The position numbers were made by a program, and so were the translations under genes. Under the pieces are notes generated by a model. The model had not been told where the DNA came from and ran no database searches. It saw nothing but the letters and a program-made list of their open reading frames with translations. Source: an uncultured Bacteriovorax sp. (GTDB lineage: Bacteria > Bdellovibrionota > Bacteriovoracia > Bacteriovoracales > Bacteriovoracaceae). Taken from it: a stretch of DNA of 64,000 nt. The stretch spans positions 61,412 through 125,411 of the forward strand of contig CAMLMH010000009.1 in the NCBI GenBank assembly GCA_946481315.1. Direction: 5' to 3'. How positions within the stretch are numbered: the first letter of the stretch is position 1; each line of letters begins with the position of its first letter. Positions 45,197-53,319 of this stretch are shown here, one piece after another.

Positions 45197-46324
45197 ATGA
45201 AAAAATTAAAAGTCATGACCGTTTTAGGAACTCGTCCTGAGATTATTCGACTCTCGCGAGTTATGGCGGAATTAGATAAGCACTGTGAACACATTATTGT
45301 TCATTCGGGGCAAAATTACGATTACGAACTTAATGAAATTTTCTTTAATGATTTAGGTGTTCGCAAGCCTGATTTCTTTTTAAATGCAGCAGGCTCAAAT
45401 GCCGCAGAAACAATCGGAAAGATTATTATTGCTGTTGATAATGTTCTGGCCCAGGAAAAACCTGATGCAATGTTAGTGTTAGGGGATACCAATAGCTGTC
45501 TGTCAGCAATTCCGGCAAAGAGAAGAAAAGTACCAATCTTTCACATGGAAGCCGGCAACCGATGTTTTGATCAGCGGGTACCGGAAGAAACAAACAGAAA
45601 AATTGTTGATCACATTTCTGATATCAATTTAACTTACAGCTCGATTGCCAGAGAATATCTTCTGAATGAAAATTTTCCTCCTGACCGTTTGATTAAAACC
45701 GGTAGCCCTATGTTTGAAGTTCTTAATTTCTACAAAAAAGGCATTGAAGACTCAGATGTCTTAAAAAGACTTTCTTTAACGGAATATAAATATTTTGTTG
45801 TCAGTGCTCACAGGGAAGAAAACATTGATTCAGAAATTAATCTAAACAAGCTTGTGGCATCACTGAATAAAATTGCTGAAACTTACAATGAACCAATAAT
45901 TGTTTCTACTCATCCGCGTACTCAGAAAAAAATAGACGAGAAGGGAGTGCGCTTTCACGAAAAAGTTAAACTAATGAAGCCTTTAGGATTTAAGGACTAT
46001 AATAAATTACAGATGAGTGCTCGAGCAGTCTTGTCTGACAGTGGAACAATTTCTGAGGAATCCTCAATCCTGAATTTTCCAGCCCTCAATATCCGCGAAG
46101 CCCATGAGCGACCAGAGGGAATGGAGGAGGCTGCCGTAATGATGGTGGGGCTTGAATCTGATCGCATTTTGCAAGGTCTCGCTATTATCACTAACCAGGC
46201 CAGGGGTGAACAACGATCATTACGCTTAGTCGAAGACTATAGTATGCCCAACGTTTCTGAAAAAGTGGTTCGCATTATTCACAGCTATACTGACTACGTA
46301 AATCGTACAGTTTGGCGCAAATAA
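45197..46324 (+). CDS. fnlC: UDP-N-acetyl-hexosamine 2-epimerase of the UDP-L-FucNAc pathway
   Basis: This 375-residue CapG/WbjD/FnlC-type protein of the GT-B-like UDP-GlcNAc 2-epimerase fold has TVLGTRPEIIRLSRVM at the N-terminus, VLGDTNSCLS, HMEAGNRCFDQRVPEETNRK with the catalytic acids, and LSDSGTISEESSIL. It performs the last step to UDP-L-FucNAc. FDQRVPEE with the RCFD segment separates it from WecB. Ribosome binding site AAGG at 45187. Confidence 0.92.
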   Translation: MKKLKVMTVLGTRPEIIRLSRVMAELDKHCEHIIVHSGQNYDYELNEIFFNDLGVRKPDFFLNAAGSNAAETIGKIIIAVDNVLAQEKPDAMLVLGDTNSCLSAIPAKRRKVPIFHMEAGNRCFDQRVPEETNRKIVDHISDINLTYSSIAREYLLNENFPPDRLIKTGSPMFEVLNFYKKGIEDSDVLKRLSLTEYKYFVVSAHREENIDSEINLNKLVASLNKIAETYNEPIIVSTHPRTQKKIDEKGVRFHEKVKLMKPLGFKDYNKLQMSARAVLSDSGTISEESSILNFPALNIREAHERPEGMEEAAVMMVGLESDRILQGLAIITNQARGEQRSLRLVEDYSMPNVSEKVVRIIHSYTDYVNRTVWRK

Positions 46325-46337
46325 GCGAGTTTCTTTC

Positions 46338-47537
46338 ATGATCTACATGGTGTCTGAAATATATTATCCGGAGGAAATTTCCACGGGCTACATACTGACT
46401 AAAGTCGCAGAGGGTGTCGCTGGAAATTATCCAGTCCATGTTATAACCGGTCCTCCTGATTACTCTGGCAAAAAAATTGTTCCTGAATCAGAAACTAGAA
46501 ATGGAGTTTCGATTGAAAGAGTAAAGTCCATAGACCTGGATAAAAATAAACTTCTTACTCGATTGTTACGTTCGATAATCCTAAGTGTAAAGCTCGTAAC
46601 CCGAACTTTTCTCAAGGTTAAAAAGGGCGATGTCATATTTGTTGTCACTAATCCGGCACCACTTCTCATTTTAATGAGCCTCGTTAGTAAACTAAAAGGT
46701 GCCTCATTGGTTGTGCTGGTCCATGATGTATTTCCAGAAAACCTGGTTGTTGCCAATTTCCTGAAGAGGAACTCACTCTTTTATAAAATTCTTCTTACTG
46801 TTTTCAATAAAGTCTATTCTTCCGCAGACCGAATCGTGGTTATCGGAAGAGATATGAAAAAATTAATGGAAGAAAAAATAAATTCTTCTACATCAAAAAT
46901 TGATATTATTACAAACTGGGCAGATACTGCGGATATAAGACCTTCTGAAAAAATTACGAATCCTCTTCTTAATAAATTAAATATTGAAAATAAGTTCATT
47001 GTACAATTCGCAGGTAATCTTGGACGGGTTCAGGGAGTTGACCAGATTCTTGAAGCAGCCATTGCCCTGAGAGAAGAAAATATTCATTTTCTTTTTATCG
47101 GTGATGGAGCGAGGAAGAAGTGGCTTCTTGAACAAGTCGCGGAAAAGAAACTACAAAATGTTTCGTGCTTGAATTTTATGCCACGAGAAGAACAACAGAT
47201 TTTTTTGAATGCTTGTGACGTTGGGCTTGTCAGCCTAGCACCGGGCATGACGGGGCTGGGCGTACCAAGTAAGACATATAATATTCTCGCTGCGGGAAAA
47301 CCTGTTATGGCCATTGTTGATCCAAAATCTGAAATTGGTATGCTCGTGCAGGAAAAAGAAGTTGGATGGGTTATCAGTCCTGGTAACACCAGCGATTTGA
47401 TCGAGGCCATTAAAAAAGCCCGAAACGAAGACATGGAATTTATGTCCCAGCGATCAAGAAACCTGGCCGTTGAACAATATTCATTGGACGTAATCATTGA
47501 CCAATATATTAAAACCTTAAAAAAGGTAATGAAGTAA
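46338..47537 (+). CDS. wbuB: GT4 glycosyltransferase, WbuB-like (likely L-FucNAc transferase)
   Basis: In this 399-residue GT-B enzyme, MVSEIYYPEEISTGYILTKV, GPPDYSGKK and VLVHDVFPENL belong to the WbuB/WcaI-like N-terminus, and FAGNLGRVQGVDQILEAA begins the donor domain. The acidic pair is in NACDVGLVSLAPG and the following VPSKTYNILAAGKPV. In E. coli O26 and similar clusters wbuB directly follows the fnl genes and transfers L-FucNAc; the order is the same here, so the same role is likely. It lies 13 bases after fnlC. Confidence 0.82.
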   Translation: MIYMVSEIYYPEEISTGYILTKVAEGVAGNYPVHVITGPPDYSGKKIVPESETRNGVSIERVKSIDLDKNKLLTRLLRSIILSVKLVTRTFLKVKKGDVIFVVTNPAPLLILMSLVSKLKGASLVVLVHDVFPENLVVANFLKRNSLFYKILLTVFNKVYSSADRIVVIGRDMKKLMEEKINSSTSKIDIITNWADTADIRPSEKITNPLLNKLNIENKFIVQFAGNLGRVQGVDQILEAAIALREENIHFLFIGDGARKKWLLEQVAEKKLQNVSCLNFMPREEQQIFLNACDVGLVSLAPGMTGLGVPSKTYNILAAGKPVMAIVDPKSEIGMLVQEKEVGWVISPGNTSDLIEAIKKARNEDMEFMSQRSRNLAVEQYSLDVIIDQYIKTLKKVMK

Positions 47538-47539
47538 AA

Positions 47540-48445
47540 ATGAAAGAAGCCGGCACTATTTTGATCACTGGAGCAGGTGGATTTGTTGGGCAATGCCTGG
47601 TAAGAACTTTATTAAAAGCTGGTTACACCTTAAAATTTATCTCCCGGAAGAGCCATCCAGCAGGTGACACCATTCTTTTTGATAAGTTCATGAATGATGA
47701 CTACGATCCAAATTTTTTCGATGATATAAAAACTGTTATTCATCTTGCAGCAGTCGCACATAATTTTGATCTTCCGTCAGCTGAAGAGATTGATAAGATT
47801 GGAATTATTTTCACAGAAAAAATATTGAATGCATTAAATCCAGAAGTCTTGCAGAAGTTCATTTACCTTAGCAGTATTGCGGTTACTTTAATGGATAAGA
47901 ATATTATTCTGGATACATATCAGTACGGTGTTTCTAAAAGAAAAACGGAAGATTTGCTGGAAAGTTTCAATCGCTCAAAAGATAACCGCTATCAGATAAT
48001 TGTTTTAAGACCGCCTCTTATTTATGGAAAAAATGCACCGGGAAATTTTCTAAAGCTCTTAAACTTAATCAGGAAGCCGCTGATTCTTCCTTTTGGCTCA
48101 TTTACGAATAAAAGATCATTTCTCAGTATCGATAATTTGATTTCGGCCATAGAGATAGTTTTAGGAACTGATGTCGCCGGTAGTTTTAAAGTTTATGAGA
48201 TTTCCGATCCCTGGAAAGCAACATTGTCTTCTTTTATGATCGACTTTAAAAAAGCAATAAATGCCAAAGCAATAATTATTCCTTTTCCCCCCTTTTTGTT
48301 GCGGTTGATTTTAACGATATTGGGAAAAAAAATGCTTTTCCAGAAGCTAGCTCTGGAATTGACAGTTGAAAATGAAGAATTTCTGAAAGTTTATCAGTGG
48401 AAACCGCGTTTCAATAACCAGCAAGAAGCTTTCCAAAATTTTTAA
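47540..48445 (+). CDS. NAD-dependent nucleotide-sugar 4-reductase (WbpV/WreQ-like)
   Basis: This 301-residue SDR has TGAGGFVGQCLVRTLL (NAD site), SSIAVTLMDK and Y-x3-K in YGVSKRKTEDLLE near 132-143, then RPPLIYGKNAPGNF. This pattern is that of the reductases that turn UDP-4-keto-QuiNAc into UDP-QuiNAc in Pseudomonas O-antigen and Rhizobium. It lies directly beside a small initiating transferase and a WbpM-type dehydratase, the same trio as wreQ-wreU-wreV. Convergent with the transferase gene, stop codons overlapping by 4 bp. Substrate is inferred from neighbours. Confidence 0.8.
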   Translation: MKEAGTILITGAGGFVGQCLVRTLLKAGYTLKFISRKSHPAGDTILFDKFMNDDYDPNFFDDIKTVIHLAAVAHNFDLPSAEEIDKIGIIFTEKILNALNPEVLQKFIYLSSIAVTLMDKNIILDTYQYGVSKRKTEDLLESFNRSKDNRYQIIVLRPPLIYGKNAPGNFLKLLNLIRKPLILPFGSFTNKRSFLSIDNLISAIEIVLGTDVAGSFKVYEISDPWKATLSSFMIDFKKAINAKAIIIPFPPFLLRLILTILGKKMLFQKLALELTVENEEFLKVYQWKPRFNNQQEAFQNF

Positions 48446-49017
48446 TGGGAAATATCTTTCCTTAATAGAACTTTATAAATTGTTAGAAAAATGATTTTTA
48501 TATCAAAAAATAAACTGCGATTTTTAAGATAAAATTCATCATACACAACTTTTTCTTCAATACTTAATTCATCACGTCCATTTATTTGTGCCCAACCAGT
48601 CACTCCGGGAGGGATTGTGTGTACATTATGTCTGGTGCGCAATTCCATTAGGTTATCCTGATTGAATAGGGCAGGTCTTGGCCCAACTAAACTCATGTCA
48701 CCCTTTAAGACTGACCAGAGCTGTGGGATTTCATCCAGGCTGGATTTTCTTAAAAAAGACCCTACTGGAGTTAAGTATTTTTTTCCATCACCAAGAAGAT
48801 GAGTTGCGAGCTGGGGAGTATCTATTCTCATGGTTCGAAATTTCGGCATCAAAAAAATGACATTATTTTTGCCGATTCTTTTAGACCAGTGAATAGCCGG
48901 GCCTGGACTCGTGATTTTAACCAGAATCCATACTATAACAAAAGGCAAACTCAAGAAGAGCATACCGACAAAGCTCATAACTATATTAAAGACGCGGATG
49001 GTCATCACTTCTCTCAT
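48442..49017 (-). CDS. Initiating phosphoglycosyl transferase (small monotopic PGT)
   Basis: This 191-residue short-form bacterial sugar transferase (PglC/WreU-like) has one membrane segment near residues 12-33 and then the core SPGPAIHWSKRIGKNN, FLMPKFRTM, LDEIPQLWSVLKGDMSLVGPRPAL and VTGWAQINGRDE. The expected acidic dyad near the start of the second box is the DE of LDEIPQ. It attaches a sugar phosphate to undecaprenyl phosphate, starting the repeat unit. Neighbours suggest QuiNAc-1-phosphate. The start is ambiguous between ATG 49017 and the ATG 12 bases downstream; neither has a good ribosome binding site. Confidence 0.85.
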   Translation of the reverse strand: MREVMTIRVFNIVMSFVGMLFLSLPFVIVWILVKITSPGPAIHWSKRIGKNNVIFLMPKFRTMRIDTPQLATHLLGDGKKYLTPVGSFLRKSSLDEIPQLWSVLKGDMSLVGPRPALFNQDNLMELRTRHNVHTIPPGVTGWAQINGRDELSIEEKVVYDEFYLKNRSLFFDIKIIFLTIYKVLLRKDISH

Positions 49018-49073
49018 GACATAAATTAGAGGGAATTATATGATATCTTTTTCCATTTTCGAAGAGAAGTACC

Positions 49074-50975
49074 ATGACTAATTTATTGAATAATTTTCGT
49101 AATCCGAGAGTCATGTTGGCTTTTGGGTATGATCTTTTTGTTGCGGCTGTTTCATTTTGGGCGGCACTGTACTTAAGATTTGATACGCTAACCATTCCTT
49201 TAGTTGATAATCTTGCCTTTAACCGGTTTTTCTTTGTATCAATTTTTATTTTTGCAGTCAGCTTTGTTCTTAACGGTCTTTATAAAGGTGTGTGGCGTTT
49301 TTCCAGCATGCACGACCTCATACGGGTTGTTAAGGCTTCAGCCTCAGGGGCAGTGGTCTCGGTTGTTGTTTGTTTTTATATGACCAGGCTAGACGGTGTA
49401 CCCCGTTCGATGTTTCTCATTCAATTTTTACTTTTAGTCATTGGTCTTGGCGGTGGACGGTTTATATACAGGTTTCTTAAAGATCAGACTTCACTCAGGT
49501 CAGTTATTGGTGGATCAGATGTCGAAGTTCAAAATGTCCTTGTTGTAGGAGCCGGAAGGGCCGGTGAGAAACTAGTTAGAGATATTTTTGTTACTCCAGC
49601 ATTAAAGCTCCACGTTGTCGGTTTTCTGGATGATGATAGATTTAAACGTAATGCTCTTATTCACAATGTGAAAGTTTTCGGTGGAGTAGAACTTATACCT
49701 TCAATTGTTAATGAGTATGGAGTCGATAAAATTTTTATCGCTATTCCATCCGCAAACGGTGAAGAAGTTAAACGTATTGTAGGTTTTTGCAAAGAGACCA
49801 AAGCCGAAATAAAAATTTTACCGAGAATGGATCAGCTGCTTTCCAATAGAGTTGAGCTTTCTTTACTGCGAAATCTTAACATCGAAGATTTGCTTGGGCG
49901 CGAACAAGTTAAGCTTGATACTGCCCATTTAAATATTATGATCAATGACAAAGTGATCCTCGTTACCGGGGCCGGAGGATCAATCGGAAGTGAACTTTGT
50001 TTTCAAATTGCCAAGTTTAATCCCAAGCAAATCGTGATGGCTGATTATTGTGAACTCTTTATGTACGAGTTGGAGATGAAATTCAAAGACGCGTATCCAG
50101 ATATAAATTTTTTCCCAAAAATCTTAGATATTAGAAATGCAGAAAAAGTTGAAAACACTTTTTCGGAATTTAAACCTCAACTTGTTTTCCACGCTGCCGC
50201 TTATAAACACGTTCCCATGATGGAATACAATCCTACGGAAGCCATTGAGACAAATATTAAAGGTACTAAAATCGTGGGCGAAGCGGCCATGAGACATAAT
50301 GCCGAAAAATTCATTATGATTTCTACAGATAAGGCAGTTAATCCAACGAATGTAATGGGTGCTTCAAAACGTATTGCCGAGATGGTTATAACAGATCTTT
50401 CAAAGCGCAGCGAATTTACTAAATTTATTTCAGTGCGCTTTGGGAACGTTTTAGGCAGCAATGGATCAGTTATTCCTCTGTTTAGAAAACAGATTGAAGA
50501 TCGTAAGGATATTACCGTCACTCATCCAGACATTATTCGTTACTTTATGTCCATTCCGGAAGCTACACAGCTCGTATTACAGGCGGGTTCAATGGGGAAC
50601 GGAGGAGAGATTTTTGTTCTGGATATGGGGGAGCCTGTAAAAATAGTTGATCTTGCCAAAGAGATGATTCGTCTGGCGGGATTAACACTGGATAGAGATA
50701 TCAAGATAGTTTACTCTGGACTTCGTCCTGGGGAAAAACTTTTCGAAGAGCTCTTTAGCGATAAAGAGGCTTATGAACTCACCCACCACGGAAAAATCCG
50801 CAAGGCTCTTTTTCGGGATCTTGATCCCACTTTCCATCAAAATTTAAATCATTTATTAACTACCAGTTCACAAGAACCTGACACAATTGTTTATCTGATT
50901 AAAAACTTAGTACCGGAGTTTAATCATTTCCGGTTAAAGAAAGAAGTTGTGTCCAACACTAATATTTCAAATTAA
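49074..50975 (+). CDS. Membrane UDP-GlcNAc 4,6-dehydratase (WbpM/CapD type)
   Basis: This 633-residue protein has four N-terminal membrane helices (about 15-135), a first Rossmann domain (VLVVGAGRAGEKLV near 159-172) and a C-terminal catalytic SDR domain with VTGAGGSIGSELCFQ (298-312), HAAAYKHVPMMEYNP and STDKAVNPTNVMGASKR. It forms UDP-4-keto-6-deoxy-GlcNAc for QuiNAc-, bacillosamine- or FucNAc-type sugars, and with the reductase at 47540 most likely UDP-QuiNAc. GAGAAG precedes the ATG. A hairpin terminator follows at 50985-51006. Confidence 0.93.
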   Translation: MTNLLNNFRNPRVMLAFGYDLFVAAVSFWAALYLRFDTLTIPLVDNLAFNRFFFVSIFIFAVSFVLNGLYKGVWRFSSMHDLIRVVKASASGAVVSVVVCFYMTRLDGVPRSMFLIQFLLLVIGLGGGRFIYRFLKDQTSLRSVIGGSDVEVQNVLVVGAGRAGEKLVRDIFVTPALKLHVVGFLDDDRFKRNALIHNVKVFGGVELIPSIVNEYGVDKIFIAIPSANGEEVKRIVGFCKETKAEIKILPRMDQLLSNRVELSLLRNLNIEDLLGREQVKLDTAHLNIMINDKVILVTGAGGSIGSELCFQIAKFNPKQIVMADYCELFMYELEMKFKDAYPDINFFPKILDIRNAEKVENTFSEFKPQLVFHAAAYKHVPMMEYNPTEAIETNIKGTKIVGEAAMRHNAEKFIMISTDKAVNPTNVMGASKRIAEMVITDLSKRSEFTKFISVRFGNVLGSNGSVIPLFRKQIEDRKDITVTHPDIIRYFMSIPEATQLVLQAGSMGNGGEIFVLDMGEPVKIVDLAKEMIRLAGLTLDRDIKIVYSGLRPGEKLFEELFSDKEAYELTHHGKIRKALFRDLDPTFHQNLNHLLTTSSQEPDTIVYLIKNLVPEFNHFRLKKEVVSNTNISN

Positions 50976-50984
50976 TTTCAATAG

Positions 50985-51006
50985 CAGGGAGAATCCTTTC
51001 TCCCTG
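50985..51006. terminator. Hairpin terminator between convergent genes
   Basis: CAGGGAGAA (50985-50993), a TCCT loop and TTCTCCCTG (50998-51006) form a perfect 9-bp stem between the stop of the WbpM-type gene and the stop of the lipoprotein gene. The flanking U-tract is weak on both strands. Confidence 0.6.
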
Positions 51007-51014
51007 TTCTCAAT

Positions 51015-51425
51015 TTAAATTCTCACTTTTGTTAAATGGTAGCTTTTCAACTTTTTTTGCTTCGTAAAAACGAGAGTCAGCGTCGTTGTTTTAGAAGTGT
51101 GTTCGCTCTTGTCGTGATCGACCATTCCGCCAACCAGGCTCAGAGGGCCTGGCAGGAAAGCGAGGGCACCACCTGAAATGCCAGAGCTTTCATAGTTACC
51201 GGCGTGTTTGCTATAAACCCAGACATCTTGTTTTGTTTTTGAGTCTTCTGTCGACATGTCTGGAGCACCAAAGGCCTGGATGATTTCTAATTGAGTTGTC
51301 TCTCCTTCTTTAAGCGTTTCCTTCAGGGTAAGAGCATCAAATGGATTTTTTTCATTTTTTTTGTCATTAGAAGCGCATGAAACAGAAATGAAAGCGATGG
51401 TGATCAAAATAAAAAGTCTTTTCAC
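51015..51425 (-). CDS. BamE/OmlA-like small lipoprotein
   Basis: This 136-residue lipoprotein has a signal of MKRLFILITIAFISVS followed by lipidated Cys17. The mature part has the SmpA/OmlA pattern: EGETTQLEIIQAFGAPD near 41-57 (G-x-T-x-x-x-x-x-x-x-F-G-x-P) and DVWVYSKHA downstream. BamE-type proteins support outer-membrane protein assembly or are unrelated outer-membrane lipoproteins of the same fold. The hydrophobic glycine-rich middle (GISGGALAFLPGP) is unusual for BamE. The start is GTG 51425 with AAGGAG upstream. Confidence 0.8.
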   Translation of the reverse strand: MKRLFILITIAFISVSCASNDKKNEKNPFDALTLKETLKEGETTQLEIIQAFGAPDMSTEDSKTKQDVWVYSKHAGNYESSGISGGALAFLPGPLSLVGGMVDHDKSEHTSKTTTLTLVFTKQKKLKSYHLTKVRI

Positions 51426-51589
51426 AAAATTCTCCTTTGTTTTAAGTTGATAAAAAACTTTTAAAAGAAAATTAATGAATCAGGTATATCGAGTAGATGA
51501 GACGTCACTGTTTTTTCATTTTTGAAATGGCTGAGCAAAGTATAGTATTCAGGATCTTCATGCCAGAAAGAGCAGTGTCGATATTAACC

Positions 51590-51617
51590 TAGCGAAATCC
51601 GTGGAATCAAATCGCTA
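51590..51617. promoter_or_regulatory. Inverted repeat, candidate sigma-54 activator site
   Basis: TAGCGA (51590-51595) and TCGCTA (51612-51617) are exact inverted 6-bp arms with 16 bases between them and centres 22 bp apart, about two helical turns. The site lies roughly 70-100 bp upstream of the predicted sigma-54 start. It does not resemble the repeat at 500-536, so the two promoters would use different activators. Confidence 0.4.
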
Positions 51618-51661
51618 CCGGCAAAAAGTATCATTTCAATGTTTTCGATCGAGAAGTATGT

Positions 51662-51677
51662 TGGCACATCCGCTGCA
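51662..51677 (+). promoter_or_regulatory. Sigma-54 (RpoN) type promoter for the 51746 operon
   Basis: TGGCACATCCGCTGCA is an excellent -24/-12 match: TGGCAC in full, then CTGCA for TTGCW, with the invariant GG (51663-51664) and GC (51675-51676) 10 bases apart. Transcription would begin near 51688, giving a leader of about 58 bases with TAAAGGAGCT (51731-51740) before the ATG at 51746. Confidence 0.7.
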
Positions 51678-51745
51678 CTAACCTATGCATACCACGGATA
51701 ACAGGTTGCCCTTAAAAACCATAACTTTTTTAAAGGAGCTTCAGG

Positions 51746-52882
51746 ATGAAGCATATTAAAACACCCAGGCGCTTGGCGCTTAATAAATATATATCTCCTT
51801 TTGCATTAATGGCCCTTCTCATGTTACAGGCCTGTGGAAGTGGCGGAGCAGGCGACACATCTGCTCCGGCAATTGAACAGGCAGTTACGCTGGAGACATC
51901 GGCTTCTGTCGGTGCAGCCGTAGATGAATATAAAGGGAGTGATCAACTACAGCAAGCACGAGAAATGATCAATGAAGATAAAGTTGATCAATGTACTGTT
52001 GAAAAAACCGGAACTTCGATGGATCAGTTTGCTGATCAAATCAGCCACCATGTTGGAAGTATGCTAGAGCCGGTACCGGTATCAGTCGGGACGATTGGCG
52101 GGCTGTACGGTGCTCCTACGAACGATGAGGGTTATGATCCTTCATCGCTAATGAGCCACAGACTTTGTGAAGTCACGAAGTCGAGTATGGCCAAAACTTT
52201 AAAGAAGGTTCCATCCCAATCGACGATTGATAAACTTAATGCATTTTCTGCAGAGATGAACGAACTTCGTGATCGGGCAAAACTTGGCGACGTAAATGCA
52301 AAAGCTGAATTACAAAAGAAATGGACGAAAGTTTTTAGTTGTCTTGGATATTCTGAATCGCTGAATACTTCTGATACTTCGACATCACGCTCTGTCTCCG
52401 GTCGAGTCGCTCCCGCAGACTATGAGAAACCATCAGGTGTTAAATTTTATGAAGACAAACTTCAGCCGATTGTATCGCGACTTAATATCGGTATGTATCA
52501 GTTTACACCAAACAGTGCCGGTAATGTTAAGACATGTTTGAAAGCATGGAATGCGATGAATTCTGGATCAGATTCGTGCAAGGTATCGACTAGTGCGAAA
52601 CAAGCCGACATGATCAAGATCTTGGGAAGTTCACAGCAGAGCTTTAATGCTTTTTGTGGAGTACATAAAGTGGTGGAGACTTTTGCCATTCAGGCTTATA
52701 CCAGAAACGCCTCTGCCACCCATCCCTCGAACAAGACTGTAACTGGTGCACTTAAAGCTCCAGCTGACCGTTGTGTTACGCCATACTTCTATGCAGGCTG
52801 GGCATATAACCATTTTGGTCCTCTACAAAATTCGACTGGCGAAAACCTGCGTGAATTACATATGTGTATTGAAAACTCTTAA
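51746..52882 (+). CDS. Lipoprotein of unknown function, sigma-54-driven
   Basis: This 378-residue lipoprotein starts with a basic region (about 14 residues), a hydrophobic core FALMALLML and the lipobox L-Q-A-C with Cys30. After a Gly/Ser linker the mature part contains paired cysteines spread over its length (CTVEK, HRLCEV, FSCLGY, VKTCLKAW, DSCKVS, AFCGVH, RCVTPY, MCIENS), suggesting disulfides and a periplasmic or surface location. The segment RLNIGMYQFTPNSAGNVKTC slightly recalls lysozyme-fold active-site neighbourhoods, but I do not assign an activity. A strong sigma-54 promoter lies upstream and an HTH gene 13 bases downstream. Confidence 0.7.
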   Translation: MKHIKTPRRLALNKYISPFALMALLMLQACGSGGAGDTSAPAIEQAVTLETSASVGAAVDEYKGSDQLQQAREMINEDKVDQCTVEKTGTSMDQFADQISHHVGSMLEPVPVSVGTIGGLYGAPTNDEGYDPSSLMSHRLCEVTKSSMAKTLKKVPSQSTIDKLNAFSAEMNELRDRAKLGDVNAKAELQKKWTKVFSCLGYSESLNTSDTSTSRSVSGRVAPADYEKPSGVKFYEDKLQPIVSRLNIGMYQFTPNSAGNVKTCLKAWNAMNSGSDSCKVSTSAKQADMIKILGSSQQSFNAFCGVHKVVETFAIQAYTRNASATHPSNKTVTGALKAPADRCVTPYFYAGWAYNHFGPLQNSTGENLRELHMCIENS

Positions 52883-52895
52883 GGAGATTTAATTA

Positions 52896-53201
52896 ATGAG
52901 ACGAACTAAAAATCCATCCTACTCTCAGAAAATTGATAATCTTTATGGGCCACTTAGTTTTGCCTGGATGATAAAAACATTGCGGGAGAATGCGAAGATC
53001 TCCCGCCTTGATATGGCAAAAAAATTAGGAATCACTGAAAAATCACTAGAAGATCTGGAAACTGGAGCTCATCTTCCATCCCCGCAGTTCGTACTTAGAA
53101 TCGGTAAAAAACTGGAAGACATGGGGATTCCTACGCTGGGTCTTCTTCAACTTGCGGTTCGTGATGCCCGTTATCAGCGAAACGGGGTCATGCGACTTTA
53201 A
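52896..53201 (+). CDS. Small Xre-type helix-turn-helix regulator
   Basis: This 101-residue protein has residues about 24-75 forming a Cro/CI-type domain: WMIKTLRENAKISRLDMAKKLGITEKSLEDLETG, then the typical PSPQFVLRIGKKLE. It lacks any ligand domain. AAGGAG precedes the ATG by 9 bases. It lies 13 bases after the lipoprotein stop, so it is made from the same sigma-54 message and may feed back on that operon. Operator unknown. Confidence 0.8.
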   Translation: MRRTKNPSYSQKIDNLYGPLSFAWMIKTLRENAKISRLDMAKKLGITEKSLEDLETGAHLPSPQFVLRIGKKLEDMGIPTLGLLQLAVRDARYQRNGVMRL

Positions 53202-53248
53202 TCAGCTTTTTTATTTCTCGAGGCGCGCCGCGCAATGCGTCTTAACTC

Positions 53249-53277
53249 TTGAAGTATTCTCTCGAAACCATTACAAC
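53249..53277 (+). promoter_or_regulatory. Candidate sigma-70 promoter before the exported protein gene
   Basis: TTGAAG (53249-53254) and TACAAC (53272-53277) are 17 bases apart. Start would be near 53284, ahead of the ATG at 53320. Moderate matches only. Confidence 0.35.
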
Positions 53278-53319
53278 TCCTGTGTCTTAAAATTCATCGT
53301 TTTCACCTGGAGTTCATCA

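Larger units (their letters stand above)
51426..51745. other. Intergenic region with divergent promoters
   Basis: This is the only non-coding stretch above 300 bp. It holds the leader of the OmlA-like gene at the left (CAAAGGAGAA on the reverse strand) and the inverted repeat and sigma-54 promoter of the 51746 gene at the right. I see no small open frame with a convincing ribosome binding site, and no RNA gene. AACCT at 51680-51684 could pair with AGGTT at 51703-51707 in the leader, but the arms are short. Confidence 0.6.

Noticed and set aside
47084..47593. 169-codon reverse-strand open frame
   Set aside because: Antisense to the WbuB-like gene and rich in Phe/Ser runs typical of shadow frames; no motif.
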